A stretch of 64,000 bases of DNA from CAVYXF01 sp963772335 (GCA_963772335.1 CAVYXF010000007.1:62001-126000), one strand, 5' to 3'; positions 24,023 to 33,626 are shown, counted from the stretch's first letter. Translations and numbers: made by a program. Notes: generated from the letters alone by a model not told the origin.

Positions 24023-25207
24023 ATGTTGGACTCGACTGGGAAAATGACGGGCGTTTTGCGTCCGATAGCTGACGAAAGTGGAATTTCGTCATTCGTAAAA
24101 CGTAATCACCTGGCAAAGTTTGGGCTAGCCATTGCGCTGGTTTTGACCCTCGCGGGCTGCAAAGAGGAGCAAGCCGCCGCGCCGGTGGTCCGGCCGGTGA
24201 AAGCCATCGTCGCCGAGAGCCAAGCGGCGGAGCGCAGCCGTATCTTCTCCGGGAGCGTTAGGGCGCGCATCGAGAGCCCGCTCGGCTTTCGTGTCGCCGG
24301 CAAGATTACCGAGCGCCTGGTCAACATCGGCGACAGCGTTGCCGTCGGCCAGGTGATCGCGCGTCTCGATGAGACCGACCTTAAACTGTCGGAGAACAGC
24401 GCCCACGCGGCCGTCGGCTCCGCACGCACCCGCCTCGATGTCGCGCGCGACGCCTTGAACCGCGCCAAGGCGCTGCTGCCCAACGGCTATATTCCGCAGG
24501 CGACCGTCGATCAGCGTCAGCTCGACTTCGACGCCGCCAAGGCCGCGCTCGAATCCGCTGAGGCGCTGGCACGTCAGGCCGTAAACGCGACGTCCTATGC
24601 CGCCCTCACCTCCGATAAGGCCGGAATCGTGACCCAGGTCAGCGCCGAACCCGGCCAGGTGGTCGCTGCCGGCGCCCCCGTGCTTATGCTCGCCGAGGCC
24701 GGCGAGATCGAGGTGGCGCTGAACGTGCCGGAGCAGGACGTCACGCATCTGAGCGTGGGACAGCGCGTCCTGCTGCAGCTCTGGGCCAATGATGACATCC
24801 GCGCGCAAGGCCGTATTCGCGAGATCGGCGGACAGGCCGATACAGGCTCGCGCACCTATTCCGTCCGCATTTCGGTCCTCAATCCGCCAGCCGCCATGCG
24901 GCTCGGCATGACGGCGACGGCCACGCTCGCTTTGGGCGCGGAAGAGCCGCATGTGGTGATCCCGGTCACCGCCCTCACCCAGGTTGATGGCCACGACGCG
25001 GTATTCGTCGCCGACCGGACCACCGAGACCGTCGCCCCGCGCTTCGTCGAGACGGCAGGTGTCAGCCCGGACGGAGTGAAGCTGCGGGGCGGCGTCAAGC
25101 CGGGCGATGTCGTCGTGACCGGCGGCGTGCAGTTTCTCACCGGCGGCATGAAGGTGCGCCTCCCCAAGGATGTACTGCGGACCGCTTCCGCGGCCGACGT
25201 CCAGTAG
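24023..25207 (+). CDS. RND efflux periplasmic adaptor (membrane fusion) lipoprotein
   Basis: About 394 residues. Lipobox LTLAGC (about residue 45) makes this a lipoprotein of the AcrA/HlyD type. Then the barrel-sandwich/lipoyl halves (ARIESPLGFRVAGKITERLV and ALTSDKAGIVTQVSAEPGQV) flank a helical hairpin, followed by a beta-barrel (SVGQRVLLQLWANDDIR) and membrane-proximal domain. GAGG supports the ATG at 24023, yet the second TetR operator (24070-24091) would then lie within the coding start; a later start close to 24110 would give a short, classical lipoprotein signal (AKFGLAIALVLTLAGC) but has only a CTG codon. Confidence 0.9.
   Translation: MLDSTGKMTGVLRPIADESGISSFVKRNHLAKFGLAIALVLTLAGCKEEQAAAPVVRPVKAIVAESQAAERSRIFSGSVRARIESPLGFRVAGKITERLVNIGDSVAVGQVIARLDETDLKLSENSAHAAVGSARTRLDVARDALNRAKALLPNGYIPQATVDQRQLDFDAAKAALESAEALARQAVNATSYAALTSDKAGIVTQVSAEPGQVVAAGAPVLMLAEAGEIEVALNVPEQDVTHLSVGQRVLLQLWANDDIRAQGRIREIGGQADTGSRTYSVRISVLNPPAAMRLGMTATATLALGAEEPHVVIPVTALTQVDGHDAVFVADRTTETVAPRFVETAGVSPDGVKLRGGVKPGDVVVTGGVQFLTGGMKVRLPKDVLRTASAADVQ
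24070..24091. promoter_or_regulatory. TetR operator 2 (at the start of the RND adaptor gene)
   Basis: TGACGAAA and TTTCGTCA form perfect 8-base arms with a 6-base centre. It aligns with operator 1 over 22 bases and both are followed by a similar TCGTAA stretch, so the two sites share about 29 bases of related sequence. Confidence 0.65.
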
Positions 25208-25481
25208 AGCCAGCCATGATGCTCAGCACCGACACATTCACGGCCGGTCCCTTGTCCCATGAGCGACCTGTGCGAAAGCGCCGAGCGGTTGCCTCCGGCC
25301 CCCTTTTCCATGGGGAGAGGTACGGGGTGAGGGGTGGCGCCCTCAGCCTGCCTCGCCTTTGGCAGCTCTTTCGCTTCGATTGCGAAGGTCTAGGGAGCAA
25401 CTTTTCAGAGACGGCCACAGGAAGAGGGCCAGGCTTTGGCCGTGGCAAGGCTGCCCAACCCAAACCGACAGGACGGATGTC

Positions 25482-28400
25482 ATGAATAAGCTCGTCAAGC
25501 TGCCGGAATCCGAGCGCCGCGGCGGCTTCAATCTCTCGCGCTGGGCCATCGAGCACAAAAGCCTCACGCGCTTTCTCGTCGTGCTGATCCTGCTTGCGGG
25601 CGGCTATGCGCTATTCTCGATGGGCCAGAAGGAAGACCCCGACTTCACCTTCCGGCTGATGGTCGTGCAGGTGAATTGGCCGGGTTCGACCGTCGAGGAA
25701 ATGCAAAGCCAGGTGGTCGATAAGATCGAGCGCAAGGTACAGGAGACGCCCGAACTCGACTATGTCCGCTCCTATACGCGTCCCGGCAGCGCCGTCATTT
25801 TTGTGAACATCAAGGGCGGGGCCCGGGGGCAGCAGATCACCGATGCGTTCTACCAGGTGCGCAAGAAAGTCGGCGACATACGCAACACACTGCCCGCAGG
25901 GGTGCAGGGGCCATTCTTCAATGACGAGTTCGGCGACACCTACATCACTCTGCATGCACTGACCGGCCAGGGCTTCTCCTATCCGGAGCTGAAAACTCAG
26001 GCCAAGCGCATCCGCGACGTGCTGCTGCGCGTGCCGGGTGTGGAGAAGGTCGATCTCATCGGCACCCAGGACGAGAAGCTCTACATCGAGATTTCCTCCA
26101 AGCTGCTGGCCGAGCGAAACCTCACCCCGCTCGACATCCAGGACGCGCTTGCCGCGCAAAACACGCTGGAGCCGGCTGGCCGGGTCGAGACGGATGAGCG
26201 CTCGGTGCGCCTGAATGTCCAGGGTTTCGTAAATACGGTAGACCAGGTACGGGAGCTGCGCCTTCGCATCGGCAACGAGACCATCCGGCTGGGCGACATC
26301 GCCACCATCAGCCGCGGCCTGCAGGACCCACCGGTCGCCAAGGAGCGCTATCAGGGCAAGGAGGCCGTGGTGATCGGCGTCGTGATGGCCAATGGCGCCA
26401 AGGTTACCGATGTCGGCACGGGCATTGATGCCGCGCTCGCCAAGGTCACCGCCGACCTGCCGCTCGGCCTGGAGCTGGGGCAGATCGCCAACCAGCCACA
26501 GGTCGTTACCAAATATGTCGGCGAGTTCTTGAGGTCGCTCGGCGAGGCGCTGCTGATCGTGCTCGGCGTCTCCTTCCTGTCGCTGGGCTGGCGCGCCGGT
26601 CTGGTGGTCGCGCTCACCATTCCGCTGGTGCTGGCCGCCACCTTCCTCGTTATGCTCGTGATGCATATCGATCTGCAGCGCATCTCGCTGGGCGCGCTGA
26701 TCATCGCGCTTGGCCTCCTCGTCGATGACGCCATGATCGCGGTCGAGATGATGGAAAGGAAGCTCGAGGAAGGCTACGAAAAGCTTGGCGCTGCGAGCTT
26801 TGCCTATAACTCCACCGCCTTCCCGATGCTCACCGGGACGCTTATCACGGTGGCCGGTTTCATCCCTGTGGGCTTTGCCGCCTCGACCGCCGGCGAGTAT
26901 GTCGGCTCGCTGTTCTGGGTGGTCGGCATTTCACTGATCGTCTCATGGTTTGCGGCCGTCTATTTTACCCCCTGGATCGGCTACACCATTCTGCGCCAGC
27001 GCAAGACGGCGGACGGCACCCACCACGACGTGTTCGACAGCCGGTTCTATCGGGGTCTGCGCGGCGTCATCGGCTGGTGCGTTAGGCATCGGCGGATTAC
27101 GGTCGCCGTCACCCTTGCAGCCTTTGTGGTCGGCATCGGCGGCTTTGCCTTCATTCCGCAGCAGTTTTTCCCGGCATCGAACCGGCCTGAAATCCTCGTC
27201 GATCTGACGTTGCCGGAAGGTGCCTCCTTCAAACAGACCGAGGCTCAGGCCGTCGCTGTGGAGAAGGCGGTGCGCGCCGACGCTGATGTCGAGGCGGTCA
27301 CCACCTTCATCGGCGAGGGCGCGCCGCGCTTTTACCTGCCGCTTGACCAGCAGCTCCGCAACCAGAACTTCGCCCAGCTGCTTGTGATGCCGACCTCGCT
27401 CGAGACCCGCGACCCGGTGATCGACCGCACGCGTCATCTGCTGGCGACCAGCTATCCCGACATCCGCTTCAAGGTGGACCGGCTGTTCAACGGCCCGCCG
27501 GTCGGCTGGGCGGTGCAGCTCCGCGTCATCGGCCCGGACCGCGACGAGGTGCGCCGGATCGGCGGCGAGGTAGAGAAGGTGATGCGCGCCAATCCGACCG
27601 TGCACACCGTTCATACCGATTGGCTGGAGCCGGTGCCCTCCCTCAAGCTCGACATCGACCAGGATCGCGCCCGTGCCATTGGGGTGAGCTCGCAGACCGT
27701 GCGCCGCACCCTGCAAGGCGTGCTGAGCGGCCTGACAATCGGCGAGTTCCGCGAGGACGAGGAGACCATCTCTGTCGTGCTGCGCGAACCGGAAGCAAGT
27801 CGCGATGTGCTGAGCTCCGTCGAGGCGGCGTATGTGAAGACCGCAAGCGGAGTTTCCGTGCCGCTGACGCAGGTGGCCCATGTCCGCCTCATCATGGAGC
27901 CCGGCATCGAATGGCGGCGTGACCGGCTGCCGGCGATGACGGTGCGCGGCGCGGTACCGGACAATGTGCAGTCGCCCGACGTCACCAACGCGATCTATCA
28001 GCAGCTCAAGCCGTTGCGTGACGCGCTGCCACTCGGCTACCGCATCGAGATGCAGGGCGCGGTGGAGGAATCCGCCACCAGCCAGGACTCGATCAATGCC
28101 AAGATGCCGATCATGCTGCTCGCCATCGTGCTGCTCTTGATGATTCAGCTCCAGCATGTCGGCAAGCTCGCCATCGTGCTTGCGACGGGGCCGCTGGGCC
28201 TGATCGGTGCCGCCGCGGCGCTGCTGATCGCCCAGGCCCCGTTCGGCTTCGTCGCCATTCTCGGCGTCATTGCGCTCGCAGGCATGATCATGCGCAACAG
28301 CGTGATCCTGGTCGATCAGATCAAGCAGGATCTGGAAGCCGGCCATCCCATGCGCGAGGCGATCGTCGGCTCGGCCGTGCGCCGTTTTCGGCCGATCATG

Positions 28401-28649
28401 CTGACCGCGGCCGCCGCCGTGCTGGCGCTGGTGCCGCTCGCAGAATCGCTGTTCTGGGGACCGATGGCGCTCTCCATGATGGGCGGCCTCGTCGCCGGGA
28501 CGGTGCTGACTCTCACCTTCCTGCCCGCCCTTTACGCACTCTCCTTCGGCGTGGACACCCGATCGGCGGCAGAAGACACGCCGGGACAGGCGATCCCTCC
28601 CAAACTCCCGCCCGTCCCGGCGTACTATTTCGCCAAGGCCGGCGAGTGA
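25482..28649 (+). CDS. RND multidrug/toxicant efflux permease (AcrB/MexF-like superfamily)
   Basis: 1055 residues. Twelve transmembrane segments and two large periplasmic loops. The proton-relay Asp pair is in IALGLLVDDAMIAVEMMERK (TM4) and the TM10 block in LGVIALAGMIMRNSVILVDQ. The start MNKLVKLPESERRGG at 25482 has AGGA upstream; the much longer upstream open frame is not a credible start. No outer membrane TolC-like gene follows, so it must use a channel encoded elsewhere. Same transcription unit as the adaptor (274-base gap). Confidence 0.96.
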   Translation: MNKLVKLPESERRGGFNLSRWAIEHKSLTRFLVVLILLAGGYALFSMGQKEDPDFTFRLMVVQVNWPGSTVEEMQSQVVDKIERKVQETPELDYVRSYTRPGSAVIFVNIKGGARGQQITDAFYQVRKKVGDIRNTLPAGVQGPFFNDEFGDTYITLHALTGQGFSYPELKTQAKRIRDVLLRVPGVEKVDLIGTQDEKLYIEISSKLLAERNLTPLDIQDALAAQNTLEPAGRVETDERSVRLNVQGFVNTVDQVRELRLRIGNETIRLGDIATISRGLQDPPVAKERYQGKEAVVIGVVMANGAKVTDVGTGIDAALAKVTADLPLGLELGQIANQPQVVTKYVGEFLRSLGEALLIVLGVSFLSLGWRAGLVVALTIPLVLAATFLVMLVMHIDLQRISLGALIIALGLLVDDAMIAVEMMERKLEEGYEKLGAASFAYNSTAFPMLTGTLITVAGFIPVGFAASTAGEYVGSLFWVVGISLIVSWFAAVYFTPWIGYTILRQRKTADGTHHDVFDSRFYRGLRGVIGWCVRHRRITVAVTLAAFVVGIGGFAFIPQQFFPASNRPEILVDLTLPEGASFKQTEAQAVAVEKAVRADADVEAVTTFIGEGAPRFYLPLDQQLRNQNFAQLLVMPTSLETRDPVIDRTRHLLATSYPDIRFKVDRLFNGPPVGWAVQLRVIGPDRDEVRRIGGEVEKVMRANPTVHTVHTDWLEPVPSLKLDIDQDRARAIGVSSQTVRRTLQGVLSGLTIGEFREDEETISVVLREPEASRDVLSSVEAAYVKTASGVSVPLTQVAHVRLIMEPGIEWRRDRLPAMTVRGAVPDNVQSPDVTNAIYQQLKPLRDALPLGYRIEMQGAVEESATSQDSINAKMPIMLLAIVLLLMIQLQHVGKLAIVLATGPLGLIGAAAALLIAQAPFGFVAILGVIALAGMIMRNSVILVDQIKQDLEAGHPMREAIVGSAVRRFRPIMLTAAAAVLALVPLAESLFWGPMALSMMGGLVAGTVLTLTFLPALYALSFGVDTRSAAEDTPGQAIPPKLPPVPAYYFAKAGE

Positions 28650-28670
28650 TCGCAGTCGCCTGAGTCCCTA

Positions 28671-28698
28671 GCGCTCACCCCGGATCGGGGGTGAGCGC
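28671..28698. terminator. GC-rich hairpin after the RND operon
   Basis: GCGCTCACCCC (28671-28681) and GGGGTGAGCGC (28688-28698) form a perfect 11-bp stem with a 6-base loop, 22 bases after the permease stop. There is no T tract, so it may protect the 3' end rather than terminate alone. Confidence 0.45.
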
Positions 28699-28883
28699 AT
28701 CCCGGCGCGGCGTATCTCGGGTGCGTTTCTGTTGCGTCGGCCGCGGCCGACCGATGCCTGAGTCGCAACCGTCGACAGCATGGAGCTAATCTTGCGGCAC
28801 GCCTTGCCGCTTTGGCGTATGCTCGCCCTCTCGCAAGGCGTTTCACACCGTTAACATAGCATCAGACCTAGCAGTCCTGCCGC

Positions 28884-30269
28884 ATGACAACCCCGATGAT
28901 CGATCGCCTTACGGGCATCGTGCTGCTCGTCACGACCGCTTTCGCCATTCTCGTCGAGTGGCATGGCGGACGGGCCTTTGGGCTGGCGGCGGGCTGCGGC
29001 ATCATCCTGTTCCTGCTGCTGGTCATCCGCCGTGTCGCATGGTCGCGGCGGATGTTCGTCATCATCGCCATCGGCCTGGTGATCGCCGCCGTGCTGACGC
29101 GGCCCAACTGGGAAGCGATGCTGGAAGCGGCGCTTCGAACCGGCGGCTTCATTGCGGCTTTCTTCACCGCGCTGACCTGCCTGCGCTATGCCTCGGCGAC
29201 TTCGCCGGCGATTGCGGTCTGCGGCCGGTTTCTCGCTGAGCAGGCGCCGGGCCGGCGCTATCTGGCGTTGACGGTCGGCGGACATCTGTTCGGCCTTGTG
29301 CTGAACTACGGGGCGATTTCGCTGCTCGGCAGCCTCGCCGAGGTCCATGCCAGGCGCGAGCCGAACATCGAAATTCGCAATCTTCGCATCCGGCGCATGC
29401 TTCTCGCCGTGCAGCGCGGCTTCGTCTCCACGCTCGCCTGGTCGCCGCTCGCCTTCTCGAGTGCCATATCGACGGCCCTGATCCCCGGCGCGGCCTGGGC
29501 CGATGCGGCCGCGCCATGTTTCGTCAGCGCGCTGCTGATTGCCGGCATCGGCTGGGCGCTCGACACCATCTTCAAGCCCCGGCTGGTCAATCCACCGCCC
29601 CGGGTAAAGCCGACCGGTAGCTGGACGAGTCTGGTGCCGATGCTGACGCTGCTCGTCATCCTGGTGGTGAGTGTCGGCGGGCTGCACATCGCGACCGGAA
29701 TCCGTGCCGTCGGCGTGGTAATGTTAATCGTGCCGATGATCGCGCTGATCTGGCTTGCCATGCAAGAAAGGCGGCACGCCGTCCCCACGCCGCTCATCCG
29801 GCATATTGCCAATTACACCAGCGAGCTTGCCGGCTACCGCTCGGAGCTCGTGCTCCTGATCATGGCGGGTTTTATCGGGACGCTCGGCTCGCGGCTTCTG
29901 CTTCCGCTGGTCGCCCAATCCGGCCTGGATCCTGCAGCCCTCCCTACCTGGCTAATCCTCGTCTCGCTGGTCTGGCTGATTCCGCTGACCGGCCTTATCG
30001 GCATGAACCCAATTCTGTCGGTGTCACTCATCGCCCCGCTGATCCCTCCTGCCGATACGCTCGGCGTTGCGCCGTCGTCCATTATTGCCGCCATCACCGC
30101 CGGCTGGGCCCTGGGCGGGGCGAGCTCACCCTATACCGCGACCACGCTCCTCATTGGCGCATTCGCGCAGGTGAGCGCCTGGCGCGTCGGCTTGAGGTGG
30201 AATGGGCTCTATACCCTGATTTGCGGCCTCGCCCTGTCGATCTGGGTGCTGGTCCACACCCTCATCTGA
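28884..30269 (+). CDS. polytopic inner membrane protein, possible transporter (unassigned)
   Basis: 461 residues with about 11-12 transmembrane segments. The pattern of long loops with hydrophilic motifs (NIEIRNLRIRRMLLAVQRGF, WALGGASSPYTATTLLIGAF) and the pseudo-repeat of Asn/Gly/Ser-rich re-entrant-like segments (GMNPILSVSLIAPLIPPADT) resembles ion-transporter superfamily permeases (ArsB/CitMHS type), but I cannot assign a family. It precedes the acyltransferase-SGNH gene by 36 bases on the same strand, so an envelope or polysaccharide link is possible. Confidence 0.7.
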   Translation: MTTPMIDRLTGIVLLVTTAFAILVEWHGGRAFGLAAGCGIILFLLLVIRRVAWSRRMFVIIAIGLVIAAVLTRPNWEAMLEAALRTGGFIAAFFTALTCLRYASATSPAIAVCGRFLAEQAPGRRYLALTVGGHLFGLVLNYGAISLLGSLAEVHARREPNIEIRNLRIRRMLLAVQRGFVSTLAWSPLAFSSAISTALIPGAAWADAAAPCFVSALLIAGIGWALDTIFKPRLVNPPPRVKPTGSWTSLVPMLTLLVILVVSVGGLHIATGIRAVGVVMLIVPMIALIWLAMQERRHAVPTPLIRHIANYTSELAGYRSELVLLIMAGFIGTLGSRLLLPLVAQSGLDPAALPTWLILVSLVWLIPLTGLIGMNPILSVSLIAPLIPPADTLGVAPSSIIAAITAGWALGGASSPYTATTLLIGAFAQVSAWRVGLRWNGLYTLICGLALSIWVLVHTLI

Positions 30270-30305
30270 AAGCGCGGCTTAGGAACTGAGGAAGGGCGCT
30301 TGTGA

Positions 30306-32396
30306 ATGCCTGCGCCTTCCCCTATAGCAGGGCGGAGCTTCCGGCGGCTCGCTCATTCGGGGGACGAAATTTCCGCGGTGTTGCAAGGCTATAGACCTGA
30401 AATCGACGGATTGCGTGCGGTCGCGATCGTCCCAGTCGTGCTGTATCACGCTGGCTTCGGACTAACATCCGGCGGCTATGTCGGGGTCGATGTCTTCTTC
30501 GTTATCTCCGGCTATCTGATTACGCGCATTCTGGCCGACGACATCGCCAGGGGCCGTTTCTCGATCTTCGCCTTCTATGAGCGCCGGATCCGCCGGATTT
30601 TCCCGGCGCTCTTCACTGTGCTCGCCGCTTCCAGCGCTATTGCCTTTTGGCTGCTGCTGGCGCCGGAGCTTAAAGATTTCGGCGAGAGTCTTGTCGCCGC
30701 GACGCTGTTCCTCTCCAACCACTATTTCATGGGCGACACCGGCTATTTCGGTGCGCCGGCCGAAACCAAGCCGCTCCTGCATCTGTGGTCGCTGGCGGTT
30801 GAGGAGCAGTTCTATATTCTGTTCCCGATCTATCTTTTCCTGATGACGCGCCACTATCGGGAAAGGCTGATCCGGGTGACCGCCGGCCTGCTGGTCGTCT
30901 CGCTCGCAGCCAACATTGCGCTGACCTTTACCGAGCCCGATGCAGCCTTCTATCTGGCCCCGACACGGGCCTGGGAGTTGCTGCTCGGGTCGATGCTGGC
31001 GCTGTGGTCGCCCTCGCGCTCGCTGTCACCACGCCCTGCCCAGCTCATGAGTATCGCCGGTCTGTTGATGATCGGTGCGGCCGTATTCTCCTACACCGAC
31101 GCCACCACATTTCCAGGCATCGCCGCGCTGTTGCCGGTCGCCGGCGCTGCCCTGGTGATTTATGCCGCCGATGGCCGGCAAGTCCTGGCAAGCAGGCTCT
31201 TGTCTCTGCCGCCGATCCGGTTCATCGGCCTGATCTCGTATTCACTCTATCTCTGGCACTGGCCGCTCCTGGTGTTCTACCGGCTCTGGCGCATTGAGCC
31301 GCCCGCGCCTGAAGAGATCGCAGGCGTGGTTGCGCTCTCCATCGTGCTCTCCATCATCAGCTGGCATGTTATTGAGCGCCCCTTCAGAACACGGGCGCTG
31401 CTGCCGACGTGGCCGCTGGTGTTGAGGGCTGGCGGCCTCGTTATGGCAGCGGGCGTCGTTGCGGGTATGGCCTTTGCACTCGGCGATGGGTTCGGGGGCC
31501 GCTATCCGGCCGATGTCGCGCGGATACTCGCCGCCAATGAGGACCGTCCGGGACGGACCGAATGCGAGCGTGTTCATCCTGAAAGCGGCCGGGTATTCCG
31601 CATCTGTCCGATCGGTGCGAAGGGCGAGGCAAAGCCGAGCTTTGCCGTCTGGGGCGATTCGCATGCTGAGGCGCTGCTATCCGGCTTCGGTGTCGCGGCC
31701 GCCAAGACCGGCCGCTCGGGGGTGTTTCTCGGCCGGGTGGGCTGTCCGCCGCTTCTTGGCGTTGACAGGCTTTTGCGCGAGGAGGACGCCTGTGGAAGCC
31801 AGGCGAACGCCATCATTGGCTATATCGCGGCGCGGCCAGAAATCGGCCGCGTCATTCTGGCCGCGCGCTGGGCGCACTATGCTACAGGCGAACCCTACGG
31901 GCGCGAGCGCGACCGCCGCGCCGTGCTCATTCGCGACAGCGAAACCACAACCCCGACCGCCGCGGAGAACCGCTCGGTCTTCGAACGCGGCCTGAGCCGG
32001 ACCATCGCAGCACTGCGCGCCATGGGGCGCGAGGTTCTGGTCGTCACCCAAGTTCCGGAGACCGAGTTCGACATTCCGCTGGCGATGGCGCGCGCCCGCT
32101 GGCTCGGTTGGGACATGGAGTTCCGGCCAACGCTTGTGGCCTATCGCGAGCGCCAGGCGCTGGTCACGAGCCTGCTCGACGCCGCAGTCAGCGTGCAAGG
32201 AATCAAACTTGCCAGCATCGCCGAGGCGCTATGCCAAGGTGAGCGCTGCAGCGTCGCGCAGGATGGCATACCGGTCTATTTCGACAGCAATCATCTCACC
32301 CGCCGCTACGCGCAATCCCTTGCAGGTCTGTGGGTGCCATTCCTCTCCGGCAGTGCGAGCGCCAGCGCCATCGTTCCAACTCTCGATCGGCGCTAG
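30306..32396 (+). CDS. acyltransferase 3 fused to an SGNH domain (OafA/PatB-like)
   Basis: 696 residues. The N-terminal membrane acyltransferase (YRPEIDGLRAVAIVPVVLYH, GVDVFFVISGYLITRIL, RRIRRIFPALF, LHLWSLAVEEQFYILFPIYL) occupies residues about 25-400; the C-terminal SGNH domain starts at FAVWGDSHAEALLSGFG and ends with the catalytic FDSNHLTRRYA. Such proteins transfer acetyl groups across the inner membrane to sugars of lipopolysaccharide or other polysaccharides. A GTG start at about residue 25 is an alternative. Confidence 0.93.
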   Translation: MPAPSPIAGRSFRRLAHSGDEISAVLQGYRPEIDGLRAVAIVPVVLYHAGFGLTSGGYVGVDVFFVISGYLITRILADDIARGRFSIFAFYERRIRRIFPALFTVLAASSAIAFWLLLAPELKDFGESLVAATLFLSNHYFMGDTGYFGAPAETKPLLHLWSLAVEEQFYILFPIYLFLMTRHYRERLIRVTAGLLVVSLAANIALTFTEPDAAFYLAPTRAWELLLGSMLALWSPSRSLSPRPAQLMSIAGLLMIGAAVFSYTDATTFPGIAALLPVAGAALVIYAADGRQVLASRLLSLPPIRFIGLISYSLYLWHWPLLVFYRLWRIEPPAPEEIAGVVALSIVLSIISWHVIERPFRTRALLPTWPLVLRAGGLVMAAGVVAGMAFALGDGFGGRYPADVARILAANEDRPGRTECERVHPESGRVFRICPIGAKGEAKPSFAVWGDSHAEALLSGFGVAAAKTGRSGVFLGRVGCPPLLGVDRLLREEDACGSQANAIIGYIAARPEIGRVILAARWAHYATGEPYGRERDRRAVLIRDSETTTPTAAENRSVFERGLSRTIAALRAMGREVLVVTQVPETEFDIPLAMARARWLGWDMEFRPTLVAYRERQALVTSLLDAAVSVQGIKLASIAEALCQGERCSVAQDGIPVYFDSNHLTRRYAQSLAGLWVPFLSGSASASAIVPTLDRR

Positions 32397-32427
32397 AGCC
32401 CTACGCCTGCTCGACCTGTCCGGAGCG

Positions 32428-32721
32428 CTAGCTAGCATACCACAGCGCGACGGCCGAAAGCACCGCAACGATCACCGCGACAAGACCTGCATAGAGTTGG
32501 GCGCCGCTCCCGAGCTTTGGCTGCCGCGGTTGAACGCGGGCGTTCTCGACCTCCTGGCGTCGTGCCGCCTCCACGGCAACGGCGGAAGGCGGCACACCGG
32601 CAGCCTCGTCATCGGTGCCGAGGGGAGCAGCGGCTGGATCGGGATTATTCACCTTGCTGCCGGCGCGCCCTTGATCAATGTCCTGGCGCAGCTGAGAGGT
32701 GGTTGGGCCATGATCTGTCAT
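32428..32721 (-). CDS. small tail-anchored protein of unknown function
   Basis: 97 residues from the ATG at 32721 (GGAG six bases upstream; open upstream codons to 32736 exist). The N-terminal 70 residues are hydrophilic and disordered (MTDHGPTTSQLRQDIDQGRA, NPDPAAAPLGTDDEAAG); the C-terminus is one transmembrane helix, LYAGLVAVIVAVLSAVALWY. Layout is like stress-induced tail-anchored proteins. A weak EcfG-type promoter overlaps its start. No recognised family. Confidence 0.7.
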   Translation of the reverse strand: MTDHGPTTSQLRQDIDQGRAGSKVNNPDPAAAPLGTDDEAAGVPPSAVAVEAARRQEVENARVQPRQPKLGSGAQLYAGLVAVIVAVLSAVALWYAS

Positions 32722-32735
32722 GGTTGTCTCCATCA

Positions 32736-32761
32736 TACGGCTCCGCAGACAGTCGTGTTCC
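32736..32761 (-). promoter_or_regulatory. weak EcfG-type promoter candidate
   Basis: Minus strand GGAAC (32761-32757), 17-base spacer, CGTA (32739-32736). The -10 has one mismatch and the implied leader would be only about 8 bases, so it is less convincing than the other sites. Confidence 0.3.
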
Positions 32762-32975
32762 GCGACATCCCGTCCGCCAGCCTTTGTTCAGCTTCATAAG
32801 CGAACGGAGGAGGTCAGGTCCGAGTTCCGATTCTTTTGGATGCCGTTTTGGCAAGCGGGCTTGGGTCACGCGGTGCGGATCGCGTCGACGGAGGCGAATG
32901 TGAGCCGGCTATGGACTTCCCCCGGCCGGCGCGGCCGGTCATCTTCCCCTGCCTCCAGCCGTTCGAGGCGATGCC

Positions 32976-33626
32976 TTAGAACCCGAAGATCGCGCGGAAC
33001 GCCGCAATGATACCGCCGAGCAGGGCAGCGACATAGAAGGTGCCGGCAAGGCCGGCCAGCGAGCCGACCACGATGGCGATGCCGTCCTTCTCGATCAGCC
33101 CGGCGGCGACGATGGAAATGGCAAAGGCGGGCAGCGCATTGCCGAATGGGACCGGAACCAGCAGCACCAGGGTGAGAAACACCAGCCAGAGGCCGATCAC
33201 CCGTTCCATCGGTCCTGAAGTCAGCCCACCCCATCGCGGCTTCAGCCAACGCTCCATCATCGAGAGATAGCGCACCACATAGCCCGCGATCTTGGTGAAG
33301 GTCTGGCGCGGAATTTCCTGGCGACGCATGATCTCTGGCAACCATGGCTTGCTCTGGCCGAGAATAAGCTGGCCGGCAAACAAGAGGATCGGCGCGCCAA
33401 GCACCCAGGCAAGCGGGATAATGGCGTTCGGCAGGGCGAACAGGATGATGATAACGCCGAAGCCGCGATCCTTAAGCGCTTCGAGGATCTGGCCGACGCT
33501 AATGCTGTCGGCCTGGGTTTCCCGCGCGAGCCTTGCAATGATGCCTGAGGTTCTCTCCGGCTCAACCCAAGCGGAGCCTCTTTCGCCAAGCTGATAATCC
33601 ATCCGACAGCTATGTTCCTCACTCAC
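32976..33626 (-). CDS. ExoD-family exopolysaccharide synthesis protein
   Basis: 216 residues, four or five transmembrane segments. ILEALKDRGFGVIIILFALP with NAIIPL, and the later GLWLVFLTLVLLVPVPFGNA, GLIEKDGIAIVVG are typical of ExoD proteins. ExoD is needed for exopolysaccharide production and alkali tolerance in rhizobia; mechanism unknown. Start ATG at 33626; an initial MSEEHSCRMDYQLGERGSAW extension is hydrophilic. Neighbours are unrelated. Confidence 0.9.
   Translation of the reverse strand: MSEEHSCRMDYQLGERGSAWVEPERTSGIIARLARETQADSISVGQILEALKDRGFGVIIILFALPNAIIPLAWVLGAPILLFAGQLILGQSKPWLPEIMRRQEIPRQTFTKIAGYVVRYLSMMERWLKPRWGGLTSGPMERVIGLWLVFLTLVLLVPVPFGNALPAFAISIVAAGLIEKDGIAIVVGSLAGLAGTFYVAALLGGIIAAFRAIFGF

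Noticed and set aside
25208..25481. Possible small gene between the RND adaptor and permease
   Set aside because: No ribosome site or conserved sequence; composition resembles a dispersed GC-rich repeat.
26943..28346. Long minus-strand open frame inside the RND permease
   Set aside because: Shadow of the real plus-strand gene; His/Asp/Arg-rich translation without domains.
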